64,000 nucleotides of DNA, from NCBI GenBank assembly GCA_964036665.1, contig OZ038530.1, positions 21,288,001 to 21,352,000 of the forward strand, in the 5' to 3' direction. Below the pieces are notes generated by a model, which had not been told where the DNA came from, did no database searches, and saw only the letters and a program-made list of their open reading frames with translations. Numbering within the stretch: position 1 is the stretch's first letter; every line of letters starts with the position of its first letter. The stretch comes from Gordius sp. MW1 (taxonomy: Eukaryota; Nematomorpha; Gordioida; Gordea; Gordiidae). A program made the position numbers and the translations under genes. Shown one piece after another: positions 32,375 through 43,715 of this stretch.

Positions 32375-35300
32375 TTCAAAAACATTTTTTCATTTTCCTG
32401 TTTTAGAAGCGGCCAGGAATCCAAAAAAAAATTTGAAATTTAATTTTGCGATGAAACTTGCTAGATTGCTTCAAAAAAAATGTGGGGCAATATTTAGAGG
32501 GAGGGGATCGCCTGCCTTTTTCTTTTAAGTGGGAAGATTTTGTAACAGTTAAGAGTTGTTATATTGCAAAAATGTAGCCGTGTTAATGATATGGCTTTAA
32601 AATGTTAAAACAATTGGCTCCGTATATTTGATATTAAGGATTTTTTTGATAAAAGTTAGTTTATTTCTAGAAATACTAAAATACTATAAAAATATAAAAG
32701 GAGGGTTTTATGAGTATGTCTTCATCTTTCTCTTTTTAAAGAGGCCAGGAATCCAAATAAAATTAACTACTAAAGATTTTTCCGGAGTATATTGGTGATA
32801 TTGCTATAATTATTTTTAGTTAAATTATTATCATTGCATGGACTTAAAAATGTTCTTTGCTTTACCAGAGAACAAATGTCAAGAAACCATCCGCATATGA
32901 AGGGAAAAATACCAATTTCTGTGATCATGAGCAGGCAAACTTTGATAATGTAAAATGACACCCCCAACAAGATACGAATTCTTGAACAAAAAATTGTATA
33001 ATAAATTTAATATATTTTAAGCAATTTTATCTAATAAAATTTATACAATAATTTAATTTGATTAAAAAAAATTTTAAATTAATTAATCGAATGTCTGTTG
33101 CTACTTTAACATTCAAATATTGTAATTTTAGTTAAAGACATGGTATAAAAATCTTTTGTTAAAATTTACACGGTAGATATATAAGAGTAAAAAATAAAAT
33201 TAATTAAACAATATATTTAAAGAGTTTTGCGTATAATATTTATTGGTCAAATTAGTTGCTGCTTCGTAAATGCATTGTTTCATAAACATCTAGTTTGGCT
33301 TTTTAAAATTTAGAGCTCACCAGCTAATAATAACTTTATCAACATAACTTTGTGTGACGAATATTACAATATCATTTTAGACTTAAATGCAATTTACAAA
33401 CTTACTTGGTAAACAAAGTGGGTTTCATCAATCGTCGAACAAATAAAAATATTTGTCCTATTAAAAGGTATCCAACGAAAGTGGACAAGAATGAATCAAA
33501 ATGACTGTCAGATACCTAAAATTTTTAAATGTGAATGAATGTTTTATATATAATAAAAAGCAGACAACATTTTAGTGGGCAAAAATTTTATTGATATAGC
33601 ATGTATATATTACCAAGGTATCACATTTAAGTATTTTGAAGCATATTTTTCCGTAGTGATAAGGTAGGAAAGCTAAAGAAAACCAATGTTAGTTATATGA
33701 ATTATAATTAGGGTTTAAAATTCTCACCAAAAAGGAATATGAAGAGAGCATTGAAAACAATCATCCATAAAGAGTGTTCCTAGAATTTAATATAAAGATT
33801 GCAATATTAACATATACATATCAATATCATAGTGTGTTCTATTTATTAAAACAAAGCGTAAACAAACTAAATCTCAAAAAATGAAAACACACATAATGTA
33901 TTTCAAATAATCCTAAATAAATTGTTTGAGTATATGATTAGATCTTACTAAAAAATTATAAGAGCCATCAAGCCCGAGCAAATTTTCCCAGGTTAAATCT
34001 TCCACAGCCCGATCCCAATCTATGTTATTGAGGTTGAAAACTATTAACAGATTTTGATAGAATAAATATTGTATTCTTTTAAAAACACTCTAAATAATAT
34101 ATATGAAAACATCCATAATTAATTTCTACATTTAATTCTCTAAATTAAAAAAAAACTTTTAGATAAATATTTTAAACATTTCAAAGATGATATTTTTATC
34201 TAAACAAAACTTATTACGATCGAGTCCAGGCAAAAGGGGCGCAGGAGCAACTTGTTCCTCGACATGAGGTTCTGGTTCCTCACCAATTATAGGTGGGTTA
34301 ACTCCTACTTCATTTTGAGGCAAATTTAGATTTAAATCTCTTTCCCCGGGTAATATTAGGTCTGGGGCATTAATTATGGGATCCTCAGGCTGAGAATTGT
34401 TGTGTGGTAAAATTGAAGTCATTTGATAGCTTCCACTGGTGGTAACTCTATCAGAATTATCCTATCGTTGTTAATTAAGCAGAATTTATGTCATGTAAAC
34501 AAGTAGGCATAAGTTCATATATAATGACCAGAATTATAAGAATATTAAATCTAAACTATTCTACAATATATTACATTTTAGAAGCAAAAAATTTATAAAG
34601 GCATTATATTTAAACACAGATTTGCAATATGGGTCTTACATTGCCCAGCAATCCTTCTGAAGTGTTGATGTTCCTTGGTAAATTATCTCCTTGATTTTGA
34701 TTATTTGAGATTAGTGTAATATCTGCATTTGTAGTCAGAGGAATTGGAATTTCAGGTGTGGCAACAAGAGTCCCACTAGTATTATTCTGAAGGCCATTTA
34801 ACCATTCAACACATTCTTCAGTATTTAAAATCTGCTCCTTTAGCCAAACTAAATACATGAAAAAGCTAACACAACACACAACTATAAGGAATCCCTGAGA
34901 ATAAGACAAGAGTAATTGTTTTCTAAAGATAAATTAATTTCAATTGATATTAATATAATGATACCCATCCATGTACCCAAATGAAGTGGGAAGAAGGGCT
35001 CCAGGATTAAAATGAAATATTGCAGTAAACATGCGAGCTAAAAAAAATGTTTTAGTAATTCATGAGCAAAATTTTACAAGCAGCAAATGGGACTAGTATT
35101 AACCAAGCAAAAACAACTAGTGTATAGTGTATCCAATTTTTCAAAATATTAAAAAATGATTTGCCAACGCCAGATATGATAACAGATATTGGTATACTTT
35201 TAGGCATGTCTGGAGAATAAACTATTCTAAATAAAAAAATATTGTATTAGATATATTACTTGGAACAAATGTGAAAGAATGTTTGCAGAGTTCACACGTT

Positions 35301-35537
35301 TCTTTTTTACTATATTTTAGCCATTCCACCAGACTAACACAGAGATAAAAATTATAATATAAAATAAAAGTACCAATCCTGATGAACAAATTTAATAGTA
35401 CCCATGCATACACAAGGGTGAAATAATGGATTTTCTAACGTGCCTTCTGATCTACAAACACGACAAATGTCGTCTATATATAAATATACAACAATAATAA
35501 TGTGCAAGTTACCTGAGTCAAAATTTTCAGAATTCAT
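24397..35537 (-). CDS. MARCHF6: MARCHF6 / TEB4 / Doa10-type ER membrane E3 ubiquitin ligase
   Basis: Twenty exons, 5' to 3': 35537-35513, 35473-35374, 35333-35260, 35221-35078, 35037-34965, 34922-34640, 34461-34206, 34040-33949, 33779-33728, 33672-33614, 33515-33406, 32980-32866, 32139-31885, 31031-30900, 30437-30113, 28223-27785, 27384-26858, 26307-26085, 25004-24869 and 24484-24397. About 1,170 residues (human 910). The RING-CH is at residues 10-57 ([30 protein letters not shown]). Later blocks match human: [103 protein letters not shown] and the C-terminal [13 protein letters not shown]. It is a multi-pass ER and inner-nuclear-membrane ligase for ERAD, with squalene epoxidase as a known substrate in mammals. 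The extra length is in low-complexity loops of exons 6, 7, 15, 16 and 17. Every junction is phase-consistent except 13/14, where exon 13 ends in phase 0 and exon 14 needs phase 2; a tiny exon may be missing from the model. Confidence 0.93.
25143..25307. mobile_element. hAT MITE (TGTAAAAACGGC / TGGTCGAC family), in MARCHF6 intron 18
   Basis: Left end TTTGTAAAAACGGCTGGGTT, right end CCTGCCGTTTTTATAACACTA, with TTGGTCGATC.. and GGTCGATCAAGC blocks inside. The target duplication is not clear. Confidence 0.75.
25661..25939. mobile_element. TA-flanked MITE related to the 8914-11741 element
   Basis: Left end GGACATTCCATATCGAATCG after TA (25659-25660); right end CGATTTGACATGGAATTCCT before TA (25940-25941). 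The right sub-terminal GGTCGGCCGAAAA.CGTTTT block is shared with the long element in TRMT10C intron 1. It lies in MARCHF6 intron 18. Confidence 0.7.
27580..27756. mobile_element. TTAA-type MITE copy, in MARCHF6 intron 17/16 boundary region
   Basis: The right end GAGCCTATAAATGGCATAGCAA is followed by TTAA (27757-27760). Inside, TTTTGGCTCGGGCGAGGTCG and GCGAAAGCAAAAAAGTCTTTTACAAAA match, in the opposite sense, the copy at 38636-38890. It lies in the MARCHF6 intron between exons 16 and 17. The left border is uncertain; a TTAA at 27528-27531 is one candidate. Confidence 0.65.
28551..28694. mobile_element. CATGGGCGTAGCC hAT MITE, diverged, in MARCHF6 intron 15
   Basis: Ends CATGGGCGTAGCTGAAGG / GCTGGCTAGGCCCTTG with the shared CCCCTCCCTAAATGATTATTGCCCC-like block. 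The flanks TAAATAAC and TGAACAAC may be a worn 8-bp duplication. Confidence 0.7.
29284..29424 (+). pseudogene. Unidentified 46-codon coding-like stretch inside MARCHF6 intron 15
   Basis: After an in-frame TAA at 29281-29283 there is an open stretch ending in TGA at 29422-29424 with balanced, GC-richer codons ([20 protein letters not shown].., then [18 protein letters not shown]). It stands out from the AT-rich intron and is on the strand opposite MARCHF6. The sequence directly upstream (about 29100-29280) is also GC-richer but broken by stops. It could be the last exon of an unknown gene, a decayed gene copy or part of a transposon. I do not recognise the product. Confidence 0.25.
30659..30735. 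mobile_element. Truncated CATGGGCGTAGCC hAT MITE, in MARCHF6 intron 14
   Basis: Only the left end is clear: CATGGGCGTAGCCAGGATCG, then AGAGGGGGGGGCAATAATGATTTAAGGAGGGGC-like sequence. No matching right end is seen. Confidence 0.6.
31043..31156. mobile_element. Partial TGTAAAAACGGC hAT MITE abutting MARCHF6 exon 14
   Basis: It starts TAGTGTTGTAAAAACGGCTG and includes GTGGTCGACTAAACATAAACAG; the right end is lost. Its left border is only 11 bp from the proposed 5' end of exon 14 (31031 on the minus strand), leaving GTGTTTTTTAG as the original acceptor. Confidence 0.7.
31534..31717. mobile_element. hAT MITE (TGTAAAAACGGC / TGGTCGAC family), in MARCHF6 intron 13
   Basis: 184 bp with a perfect 8-bp duplication ATCCGATC (31526-31533, 31718-31725). 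Ends TAGTGTTGTCGGCTAGGTTT / AACCATTTTTACCACACTA. This copy gives the clearest borders for the family. Confidence 0.88.
32307..32374. repeat. (ATA)n microsatellite
   Basis: About 22 uninterrupted AAT/ATA units in MARCHF6 intron 12. Confidence 0.95.
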
Positions 35538-35899
35538 TTAAACTCTATAAATGACGCTTTTGGCTATACCATATGAATAATGATTATTGGTTACATATGA
35601 TTCAATCTCAAATTAAATACGAGGAAATTTTTCCAATTATATGGAAAAAGTCACAAGAGTAAATAATCGATTAATACATTAAAATAGTTATAAAAGCTCC
35701 TAATAAATATTGTTTATTACACTAGAGGATCATCCCTGGGGTTTTTATCATATTAGAGTACTCATAAGCGCTGGGAAAAATGTTTGAGACTGTAGTCATC
35801 AATATGGTCACTCGAAGTGAAAAATGGCAAACTTGACGTTCTTTAATAGCATTCCATTAATTTGATCAGTTGAAAAACATCATACGCACTTTTAGCCTT
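35538..35899. other. Upstream flank of MARCHF6
   Basis: AT-rich sequence between the MARCHF6 start codon and a LINE fragment. The promoter should lie here. No TATA or other element can be singled out. Confidence 0.4.
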
Positions 35900-36900
35900 G
35901 GAAAACCCCCCTCTGGGTGACTCCTTTTTAAAACTGGATTTTAAATATGCTTTTAATAGCATTCACCGCACAGCTATTTTAACAAGCTAATTCCTCAATA
36001 CACCAACTGGATCATTTCAAGTTAATAATGCCCTTTGATTCTGAAATTTGAAATTTTTTTCCTAGAATCCGGAGAGGGGATCCAACAAGGTGACTCTCTA
36101 GACCCTCCTTTATTCTGTTTGGCTATCAATTACCTAATCAATGAAATAACAAACTTTGTAAACTCCCTTTTCTGGTATCTAGATCACGCCACTCTTGTCG
36201 GCACTCCCGACAACCTAGTTCAAGCACTAGATTTAATCCTTTTTATCCCCACCTTAAACTTATCTTTAAACGCCTCAAAAATGAATTTATTATGACTTCG
36301 GTATAAATCACCCAATGTTCTTTAACTTAACCCAAATTAAAAAAGATAATATGTATGTCTTAGGCGGATTTATCAAGGAATCTGAGTGCCTTTAAAACTT
36401 TTGGACACCTTTTCAGTCTAAAATTAAAATAAATTTTTTTAAATCTATGCCCGTTCACCATTCTTTCCATATTATTAAAAAATTATAATAACATAAGCAA
36501 GATTTTATTCTATTTCCGTTCCACAAAGGCCTTTTTTAAAGATGTTTTACATAATTATAAAATCTTTTTTAAATCCACGCTCGAATCAATTTTAAATATA
36601 TCTTTTAATACAAATACCCTGGCTATAAGCCACTCTTCCAACAAATTCCGGTAGTCTGGGTTTCGTACACCAGCTCTTTATCATTGAACCGTCAGATCCC
36701 TCTCTTGAAGAGCGAATGCGTCCTGACGCTACGTCACTTTTCCCATGGAACAGAGATCTTTTTTAAAATGGGACTACACCTGTATTTATCTGTTTGCACC
36801 CTTTAACGCTTAATATAATCGTGGCGTTTTTAAAATTCCAAGCGTACTATTTATCCCATGTAAAGAGCACACTAGCTTTTTATCACCCTGTGTTCCCTGA
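35900..36900 (+). mobile_element. LINE reverse-transcriptase fragment
   Basis: On the plus strand, 36068-36130 reads ESGEGIQQGDSLDPPLFCLA, the RT motif B region. It is followed by WYLDHATLVG near 36175, where motif C normally reads YxDD; the second Asp is His here. Near 36640-36780 a further broken frame holds LGF..PALY and similar words of the C-terminal part. Stops and frame changes show it is dead. The style of the motifs resembles the LINE 3' piece at 61710-62340. Confidence 0.7.
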
Positions 36901-38451
36901 AATAATTCATTTGTGTTTTTACTTTTATTTGTGTTTTTTATAAGGCATGCCACCCTATTTTAATTTGAATTATTGTAAGTAAATAAATGATTGATTATGC
37001 TTTTTGATGCTAAACATATTCTTCTTTTTCATTAGTGGTGAACACGAATTTGTTTTTTGTTCGTCAAGTTTCTAAAATAATTGGGCTTAAACTTAAAAAA
37101 AATTGCGTTGTTGGCTACTTTGAATATGATAAACTGCGAAATCAATCGATGAAAATTTAAAAAAGATATTTTAGGTCGTAAAACCAACAAACGCATATAA
37201 AATTTTTTCTACCTTTATAAAGGTTTTGAATTCTATCGTAAATTAGCATACTCTTTGTACTCTATATTGCAAATTGCGCTAAACAGTTAGTCTCTACCTT
37301 CCCCAATCTATTTATCAATAGGCATATAAGTTATGTCAAATAAAGTTAAATGTTTTTAGCTGAAGGGAGTTGAATTCTATAATAAATTTCACGTCAAGTT
37401 TTAGAAATATTTGCTCTTACAAGTTTGACAGGACCGACGGATGGATTGAAACTTTATTTTTTTTAATTCATTTCTTAGACACTTATTTTAAAAAATAAGG
37501 GGAAATTATTATAATTATTTTGTAAAAAGTCGAGACAAAATAAAATTCTCGTCGAGACGGGACAGTTTCTGGAGCGAGACGGGATCTATCACTCTATTTT
37601 TTCGGGCTCGGGTCGCGATAGGGCGACACAAAAGTAAAAAACCAGCCCTACAGGGTCTTTGAAGGCCAATTTTGCAGGGCTCTATATCTAATTAAGACAG
37701 TTATTTGATTTTAATATTAATTATGCACCTATTCAAAAAATATCAACCGTGATCTATTGTAAGCATTGAATGTTATCGAGGTTTTAAGAATATATTTCAT
37801 GTTTAAGAATGTAAAAAATTATTAAGGAAAAACACAACAAATACTTCACACCAATTGACGTAATATGTTGAAAAATATAATGAATAATTTAGTGGAAATG
37901 GATGATAGGCTTAGAAAACAAATACGCCTAGAGTTCGATTCTCCTCTGATATATCTTCATGTATTATTAGGTGAAAATTAATCACCTAGTTATAAGTGGA
38001 TATAAATAACTTACTAAAGAGTAATATTCTATTTGTAATTTTAAAGTTAAAAATTATTAATTATGAGAAATTAACCCCCCCCCCATGGATTGTAATCCTG
38101 CGCCCACCCCTGAGAGTTTCAAATTAAAATGGCATAATAGGTATCTGCGTATTTATAGAGCAAATTACCTACACATGTACTCAGGTTCCAACTGCGAGAT
38201 GTCAAATTGCATGATCGATACCTTTTCTACATATACTAGGTTTTGACTTAATTGTTATAATTTTTGAATTTCACAATTATAATGACAATATATAATTAAC
38301 CGATATTTTTTCTGTTATCATTTTCAGTAGTGTTGTAAAAACGTCTGTGTTTTGTTTTAGCAAGCAAAGTTAAATTCTATTTCCATCTTTGTTCATTACT
38401 TCATCAAATCTCAACCCGCATTATAAATGAAGATATTTATACACGTGATCT
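36901..38451. other. Intergenic region with transposon remnants
   Basis: No gene. About 37033-37075 resembles the outer arm of the foldback elements (GTGGTGAACACGAAT..GTCAAGTTT). 37531-37684 has GAGACGGGAC/TCTCGTC words and ends in TGCAGGGCTCTA, the terminus of the hAT element at 8934-9603. Another worn hAT-like end is at about 38333-38370 (TGTTGTAAAAACG). Confidence 0.5.
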
Positions 38452-38577
38452 CATGGGCGCATCCAATTTAAATTAGAGGGGGGGGGGCAGTTTAGGTAGG
38501 GCAAAAATGTTTTTAGATCAAAAATTTTTGGATTTGGAGGAGGGGGGGGCAGCTGCCCATCCTTGCCTCCCATTTAT
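38452..38577. mobile_element. CATGGGCGTAGCC-family MITE, diverged
   Basis: Begins CATGGGCGCATCCAATTTAAA, then AGAGGGGGGGGGCAGTTTAGG and GGGGGGGCAGCTGCCCATCC. The right end is eroded. Confidence 0.55.
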
Positions 38578-38635
38578 ACCGTCTAGCAAATTTGAGTGAA
38601 TTATTTTATTATGTAAGATTATTAATTGCTATGCA

Positions 38636-38890
38636 ATTTATGGGGTCACTTTTGGTTATCTATCCGTTGTCGTCCGCCCTGTCCAACTTGTAATTTTTCA
38701 ATAATTGCCCTGGAAACTTATACGGATTCTTAATGGTTGTGGACTTATGCTTTTGTAAAAGACTTTGATTTTGCTTTCGCATATACACTAGATACTAACC
38801 GCTGATTGACATTTTATTTTTTGACCTCGCCCGAGCCCAAATTCCATTATTGCTTTTGTGTACGACTGACTATTTATATTTTTTCTTTAA
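38636..38890. mobile_element. TTAA-type MITE copy
   Basis: Begins TTGCTATGCAATTTATGGGG directly after TTAA (38632-38635). The internal AAAGACTTTGATTTTGCTTT and GACCTCGCCCGAGCCCAAAT are the inverted match of 27580-27756. The right border is uncertain; a TTAA at about 38889 is possible. Confidence 0.65.
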
Positions 38891-39329
38891 GCAACTTGTC
38901 TAGGTTGTTGGTATATATCGGACAATTGCGAAACTGATTAAAATTCCCTGAATATTAACGACCGTTGCTTTATATATATATATATTCATTAACAAATATA
39001 AAAACAAATTTTAAAATTTATTTCACTAAATTAATTTCACTGTTTTTTCATTTTTATCAATAATCTAAAAATTAAAAATGGCGGAAAAGCAAATTAGTCA
39101 AGTAACTGCATTAAAAACATTATAATCTTAAATAAGAGTTTAAAAGTCTATTTGGCTTATGTAGTTGTATGTCCCGAAATGCCACTTGTAAAAGAATTTT
39201 TTGCCGTGGGTCGGTCGCCTCTTGAAAGATAGTAGATCTCGTCTATTAATTTATTATTTTTACAATATTTTTATTAACGTTTTAACATACATATTGTTTA
39301 CCATATCGATAAAAAAAATAAACTAAAAA

Positions 39330-39493
39330 ATATAAAAATTTTACGGGCCCGGGCCGGGCTTTGTATAAAATTAGCGGGCCGGGCTCGGGCTTATAATTTA
39401 ATGTTTTGACGGGCCCGGACCGGGCCGGGCTTTTAAATTTTTATTAAGGGCGAGCCGAGTGACCAAAACAGGCCCGTTGCAGGTCTCTAATAT
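39330..39493. repeat. GGGCCCGGGCC-rich hAT remnant
   Basis: Dense GGGCCCGGGCCGGGC / GGGCTCGGGC words in AT-rich sequence. The right side ends GTTGCAGGTCTCTA, like a worn TAGAGCCCTGCA terminus. The left terminus was not found. Confidence 0.55.
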
Positions 39494-39549
39494 CTACTAC
39501 ACCATCAGAACTCAACTCATTATAAGCTTAAAATTTTGTAATATATAAG

Positions 39550-39910
39550 TAGTGATGTTAAATTGGCAAATCGCCCCCCCCACACCCCGGGGTGAGATAG
39601 TGGGTAAATAAAGAGAGGGGGGCAAACCAACGGGACAAAACAAGGCAGGGGGCAAAGTTTTTAATTTATTCATGATACATAATATGAGCAAAAAGTTACT
39701 AAATCATCTAAAAATAGCAATTATATCTGCTATCTGCTCTTGAATAGATGCTGCAGCTTCGACTCGTCTCTCGAGCTTTTATATGCTACTGTTCTACCTA
39801 GCGCACCGCACAGCAGCACTCATTGTGCTAACGAGCATATTAGACAGCTCAGTTTGCGTGCTCTTGCAAAGCACATGGTGAGCATTAATCAGAGCAATTT
39901 GACAACTCTA
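39550..39910. mobile_element. hAT MITE (TAGAGTTGTTAAA family), second copy
   Basis: Starts TAGTGATGTTAAATTGGC and ends GCAATTTGACAACTCTA. Flanking 8-mers TATATAAG (39542-39549) and TATATAAC (39911-39918) differ at one base. 39745-39900 is the inverted match of the interior of the copy at 14518. The reading frame at 39740-39943 is just this element. Confidence 0.8.
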
Positions 39911-40146
39911 TATATAACCATGGATACAAATATGGGATATTAAATTATTCACAAACCCTAAGAGCCACTCATACTTAGGTCAATGAGCTGAAACTACCAA
40001 ATTAATTTTGCAAAAAATATCTACTACACTTGGGTATTTTCTTGATACTAAATATATTCCAACCATATTGATTTACATCTAAATGTGAATTACACAATAA
40101 AAATATAAAATTGAAGTTACTAAAATTTTATAATCATAACAAAATT

Positions 40147-40290
40147 CAAGCAGAGATCTCGCCAAAAAATCTCGTATCGTCTAGTCTTGACATCCAAATT
40201 CTCGTCTCGATCTCGGGTCAGTTTTTCAATTCTCGTTTCGTCTCGGTTTTTTGAGAAAAGACCGAGATTATTCTCTGTTTTTCCGCATTA
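40147..40290. repeat. TCTCGTCTCG-rich repeat patch
   Basis: Words such as TCTCGTCTCGATCTCGG and TCTCGTTTCGTCTCGG, with the complement GACCGAGATT at the end, resemble the patch at 37531-37590. It is probably the interior of another non-autonomous element whose ends are not recognisable. Confidence 0.5.
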
Positions 40291-41360
40291 CTAATTACCT
40301 ACCAACTTTCATCAAAAAAATTTATTTAGCTATATAAAGGAAAATTATGAAAATTCACCAAGTTAGGTTCACAATTTTAAATTTTATGTTTAAATTTAAA
40401 CTAATTTTAACATTAACACATCATTTTCGTTAAAAGAATTCATTTGGCTCTACTACAATTATGACAATTGTCACCAATTGACAAAATTAGTTTTCATGTT
40501 TAAACTAATCTTGTGACACCTTAAAACATAAAAATTTTGTTCATAGAAATTAATTAGCCTAAAAACACAATTAGGCCAAATTAGGTTGACAAATTTGATG
40601 TTTATATTTGTATGACCCTAACCCACCAATTTTTGTTAAAAGAATTTATTTAGCTCTATCAACGACAATTATGAAGTTGTCATTAAAACATACCAAAAGA
40701 CCTTAGGTCTTTTTCGTAAGTCGAAGACTTAAGGTCGACTAAACAAAACCCTTCACTAAGACTTCTAAGATTGAAATTGCTGGTTCAAATATCGCTTGAA
40801 TACTTGTTTTAGTATGAAATTAAATTTGAGTTACTGAGCAAAAAATTACTGACCCAACATTGGAATAAAAAACTGGGAAAATGAATTAATTACTGAGCAA
40901 TTAATTATGCTAGTGAGGATTTGAATATTCTAATGAGCAAAAATTCAATTAAATACAGGGCACAATGATTTGTTCTCAAAAATTTTTTAACGCTATTATT
41001 GCGACTATTACAAACTCACCATTAAATAGCTATAGTGGCGTAACCCTAAGGGCGCCGTTAAACCTTCAATTAAACCCCGTTTTTGTAATCGGTGTTGTGA
41101 AGAATTTATTAATTTAAGTCATATTCCATTGAAAATAATATTTATGTCCACCACAACAAATTCTATAGAAATTTGTTGACCGTTTAGGAGGTGATTTCAG
41201 AGATCAAATTTGTTTAAATTTTTTAGCCCGCACCCGGCCCGGTTCGATTTTTAAACTTAATTGCCCGCCCGAATCCTTTTAACTTTTTTAGATATAACTT
41301 ACTATATATAGGCAAATAAGTTGTTCTTTTTATAAATAGTAATGTTCATATAAGTCTAAT

Positions 41361-42925
41361 AATATATTAATTTTTGGTCTATTACATCTTTGTTGTCTCT
41401 TCTTCTTTATCAGTTATTTGGTCCCACAGTCGTGGGGTTTGTTTAGTTTCTTCCATCTTGACTAATCTCTTTTGTTTTCATTACTTTATCGACTTGCCCT
41501 TTCCACGTGACACGGGGTCGTCCTCTTCCTCTCTTGTCCGGTACCTCCATGTCCAGTACTTTTCAATTTACGTCATTCGTGTCCCTTCTTAGTATATGCC
41601 CATACCACCTTAGCCGATTTTCGTTAATCATGTCCGTCATAGGTTGAATACCCATTTTTGTCACATTCGTCATATGGTCGAGCTTAGTATACCCCAAGCT
41701 CCACCGTATCATTCTCATCTCTGTGGCATGTAATAGCTTTCCTTCCGTGGTGTTTAATTTAATGCCCATACTTCCATAGAGTAACACCGGTCTTACGATG
41801 GATTTGTAAGCTTTACTCTTCAACCATATTGGCATTTTCTTGTCGCACATTACACCGGATATACTTCGCCATTTAAGCCATCCTTTTTGGATCCGGGCCT
41901 TGACTTTCGTTGCGCAACCTCCCTCTTGATGTAGCATCGAGCCGAGGTATGTAAACCTGTCTACTTTTGGGTATTTTAAAGGGTCATCCAGCGATGGGCT
42001 GCTTGTACCATTCATTTCCATGTATACCGTTTTTCGATCGTTGACCTTTACCCCTATCCAGCTAAGCGCTTTGACCACTTTTCGGTTTCTTCAAATACTG
42101 GCTCCCTTGTTTCCTCGCATAGTACTATATCATCGGCATATAGCATGCACCATGGCGATGGCTTTTGAATGTCCCTCGTTATCGTGATGATTATATTAAA
42201 TAAAAAGGGACTTAAAACAGATCCTTGATGTAATCCAATTTTAACCCGAAAAGATTTAGTCTCCAACTGTCGTCCTAAGGCAAGAGTTTGAGTCTTGATA
42301 AATATTTTTCACAAGCCGTATATATGCGTCAGGGATATTTTGTTTTCTCAGGCACCGCCATATAAAATCGCGGGGGACCGTGTCATAAGCTTTCTCCAAG
42401 TCGATAAAGACCATATGTAGGTCTTTCCTCTTTTCACCATACTTATCCATCATTTGCATTAGTGCGAAGATTGGGTCGAATGTGGATTTGCCGGCCACAA
42501 ATCCGAATTGGTTAGCCGATATTTCCACCTCGTTTTTCAGCCTTGTTACTAAGATCCTTTCCATAAGCTTCAAGGAGTGGCAATTTAGCTTGATACCTCT
42601 GTAATTGCCACAGTCTTGAGGGTCTCCTTTGCCTTTAAATAAGGGTATAGTCGTGCTTGCTCTCCATTGATTAGGAATTCGCTCTTCTACCAATATCTTG
42701 TTAAGAAGGTTCGTCACGGTGGTGACTCCTTCTTCACGACTCCGAGCAATGCTTCCATAGGTATTCCATCTGGGCCATTTGCTTTTCCTTTTTGCATCTT
42801 GTTCATTTGTGCCCTAACTTCATTCTCCTGAAAGAGTTCGACTATACTTATATTTGGCTCAATTTCAAAAAGGGAATCCTTGTCATAATATATTAATTTT
42901 TTGGCCTATTACATCTTTTGTTGTA
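41361..42925 (-). mobile_element. RTE-like LINE, 5'-truncated, flanked by ~40-bp direct repeats
   Basis: Minus-strand [22 protein letters not shown] near 42800, [20 protein letters not shown] near 42600, [12 protein letters not shown], then motif [20 protein letters not shown], motif B LHQGSVLSPFLFN (about 42230), motif C CMLYADDIVL (about 42140) and the tail RFTYLGSML, LLYGSMG, LRWYGHILRR typical of RTE-type elements. The catalytic YADD is intact but the domain is in three overlapping frames. A ~40-bp phrase beginning ATAATATATTAATTTTTGG.CTATTACATC occurs at 41361-41399 and, with small changes, at 42886-42925, probably a long target-site duplication. No endonuclease is attached. Confidence 0.82.
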
Positions 42926-43715
42926 TTGGGAAATTATTTGACATACCGCCAGCTGTTATTAAAATCAGACCAGAGCCCGCTTGGGCAGGCCAGGGGGCTT
43001 TATAAAAAGATTTGGGCTTAATGAGATTTTTAAAGTGTATTCTTCTGTTTTGGTGTATAATTTTGTCACTTTTTGATTGTATATTAATCGTAGGTTTTAA
43101 AAAAATCCTGTATTAAATATTAAATTTTTACAAGTATATAACAAAATGAATGGTAAAAATTTTTATGCAATTTTATTTATGTCTAGTATTCAAATCAAAG
43201 TTAAAAACTGTTTCAATTTATTATCTAGTTGGCAATCAACTAGCATTAATTAAAAGATATAAGATAAAACTACATTGTAAATTGAGTGTTATTTATTTTT
43301 TAAAAATAAGGATTTGACTGACATTATCTATTCTGAGGCATGTCAATCTTTTACAATTCAATCAGTAGGATCAAAATTTTTAAATATTAATATTTGAGAA
43401 TATTAAAACTTAATTTAATGCTATATAATGCATACATATTGCTTTCTCAAAAGTTAATTTTTTAAACTTTTTTTATTATATTATAGGTACTAATGTAGTT
43501 CTAACACATAAATTTAGGTATTAAAATTAAATTTAATCTTAAAGATCAATATATGTTCTAAGATTTATTTTTTTATTAGTACTATTATATTGAGGATCTA
43601 AATAAATATTAATATTATAATATGGTTTGATGAAATTTTGAATTTCTTATTATACAATATACTAATACAGATAAAGGGTATTTTGAAAGTCTTACTTTAT
43701 AATTTTTTATTAAAA
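42926..43715. other. Intergenic, with a GC-word remnant
   Basis: About 42970-43010 has CCAGAGCCCGCTTGGGCAGG. Together with 41205-41280 (CCCGCACCCGGCCCGG) it may be one hAT-type element split by the RTE insertion. The rest is featureless AT-rich sequence down to the SSR3 stop. Confidence 0.4.

Noticed and set aside
37928-37945. GAGTTCGATTCTC resembling a tRNA T-arm (possible SINE head)
   Set aside because: No matching acceptor stem, D-arm or A-box at the right distance, and the T-stem pairs poorly.
39740-39943. 67-codon frame
   Set aside because: It lies almost wholly in the hAT MITE at 39550-39910, and the same interior occurs inverted at 14518-14720.
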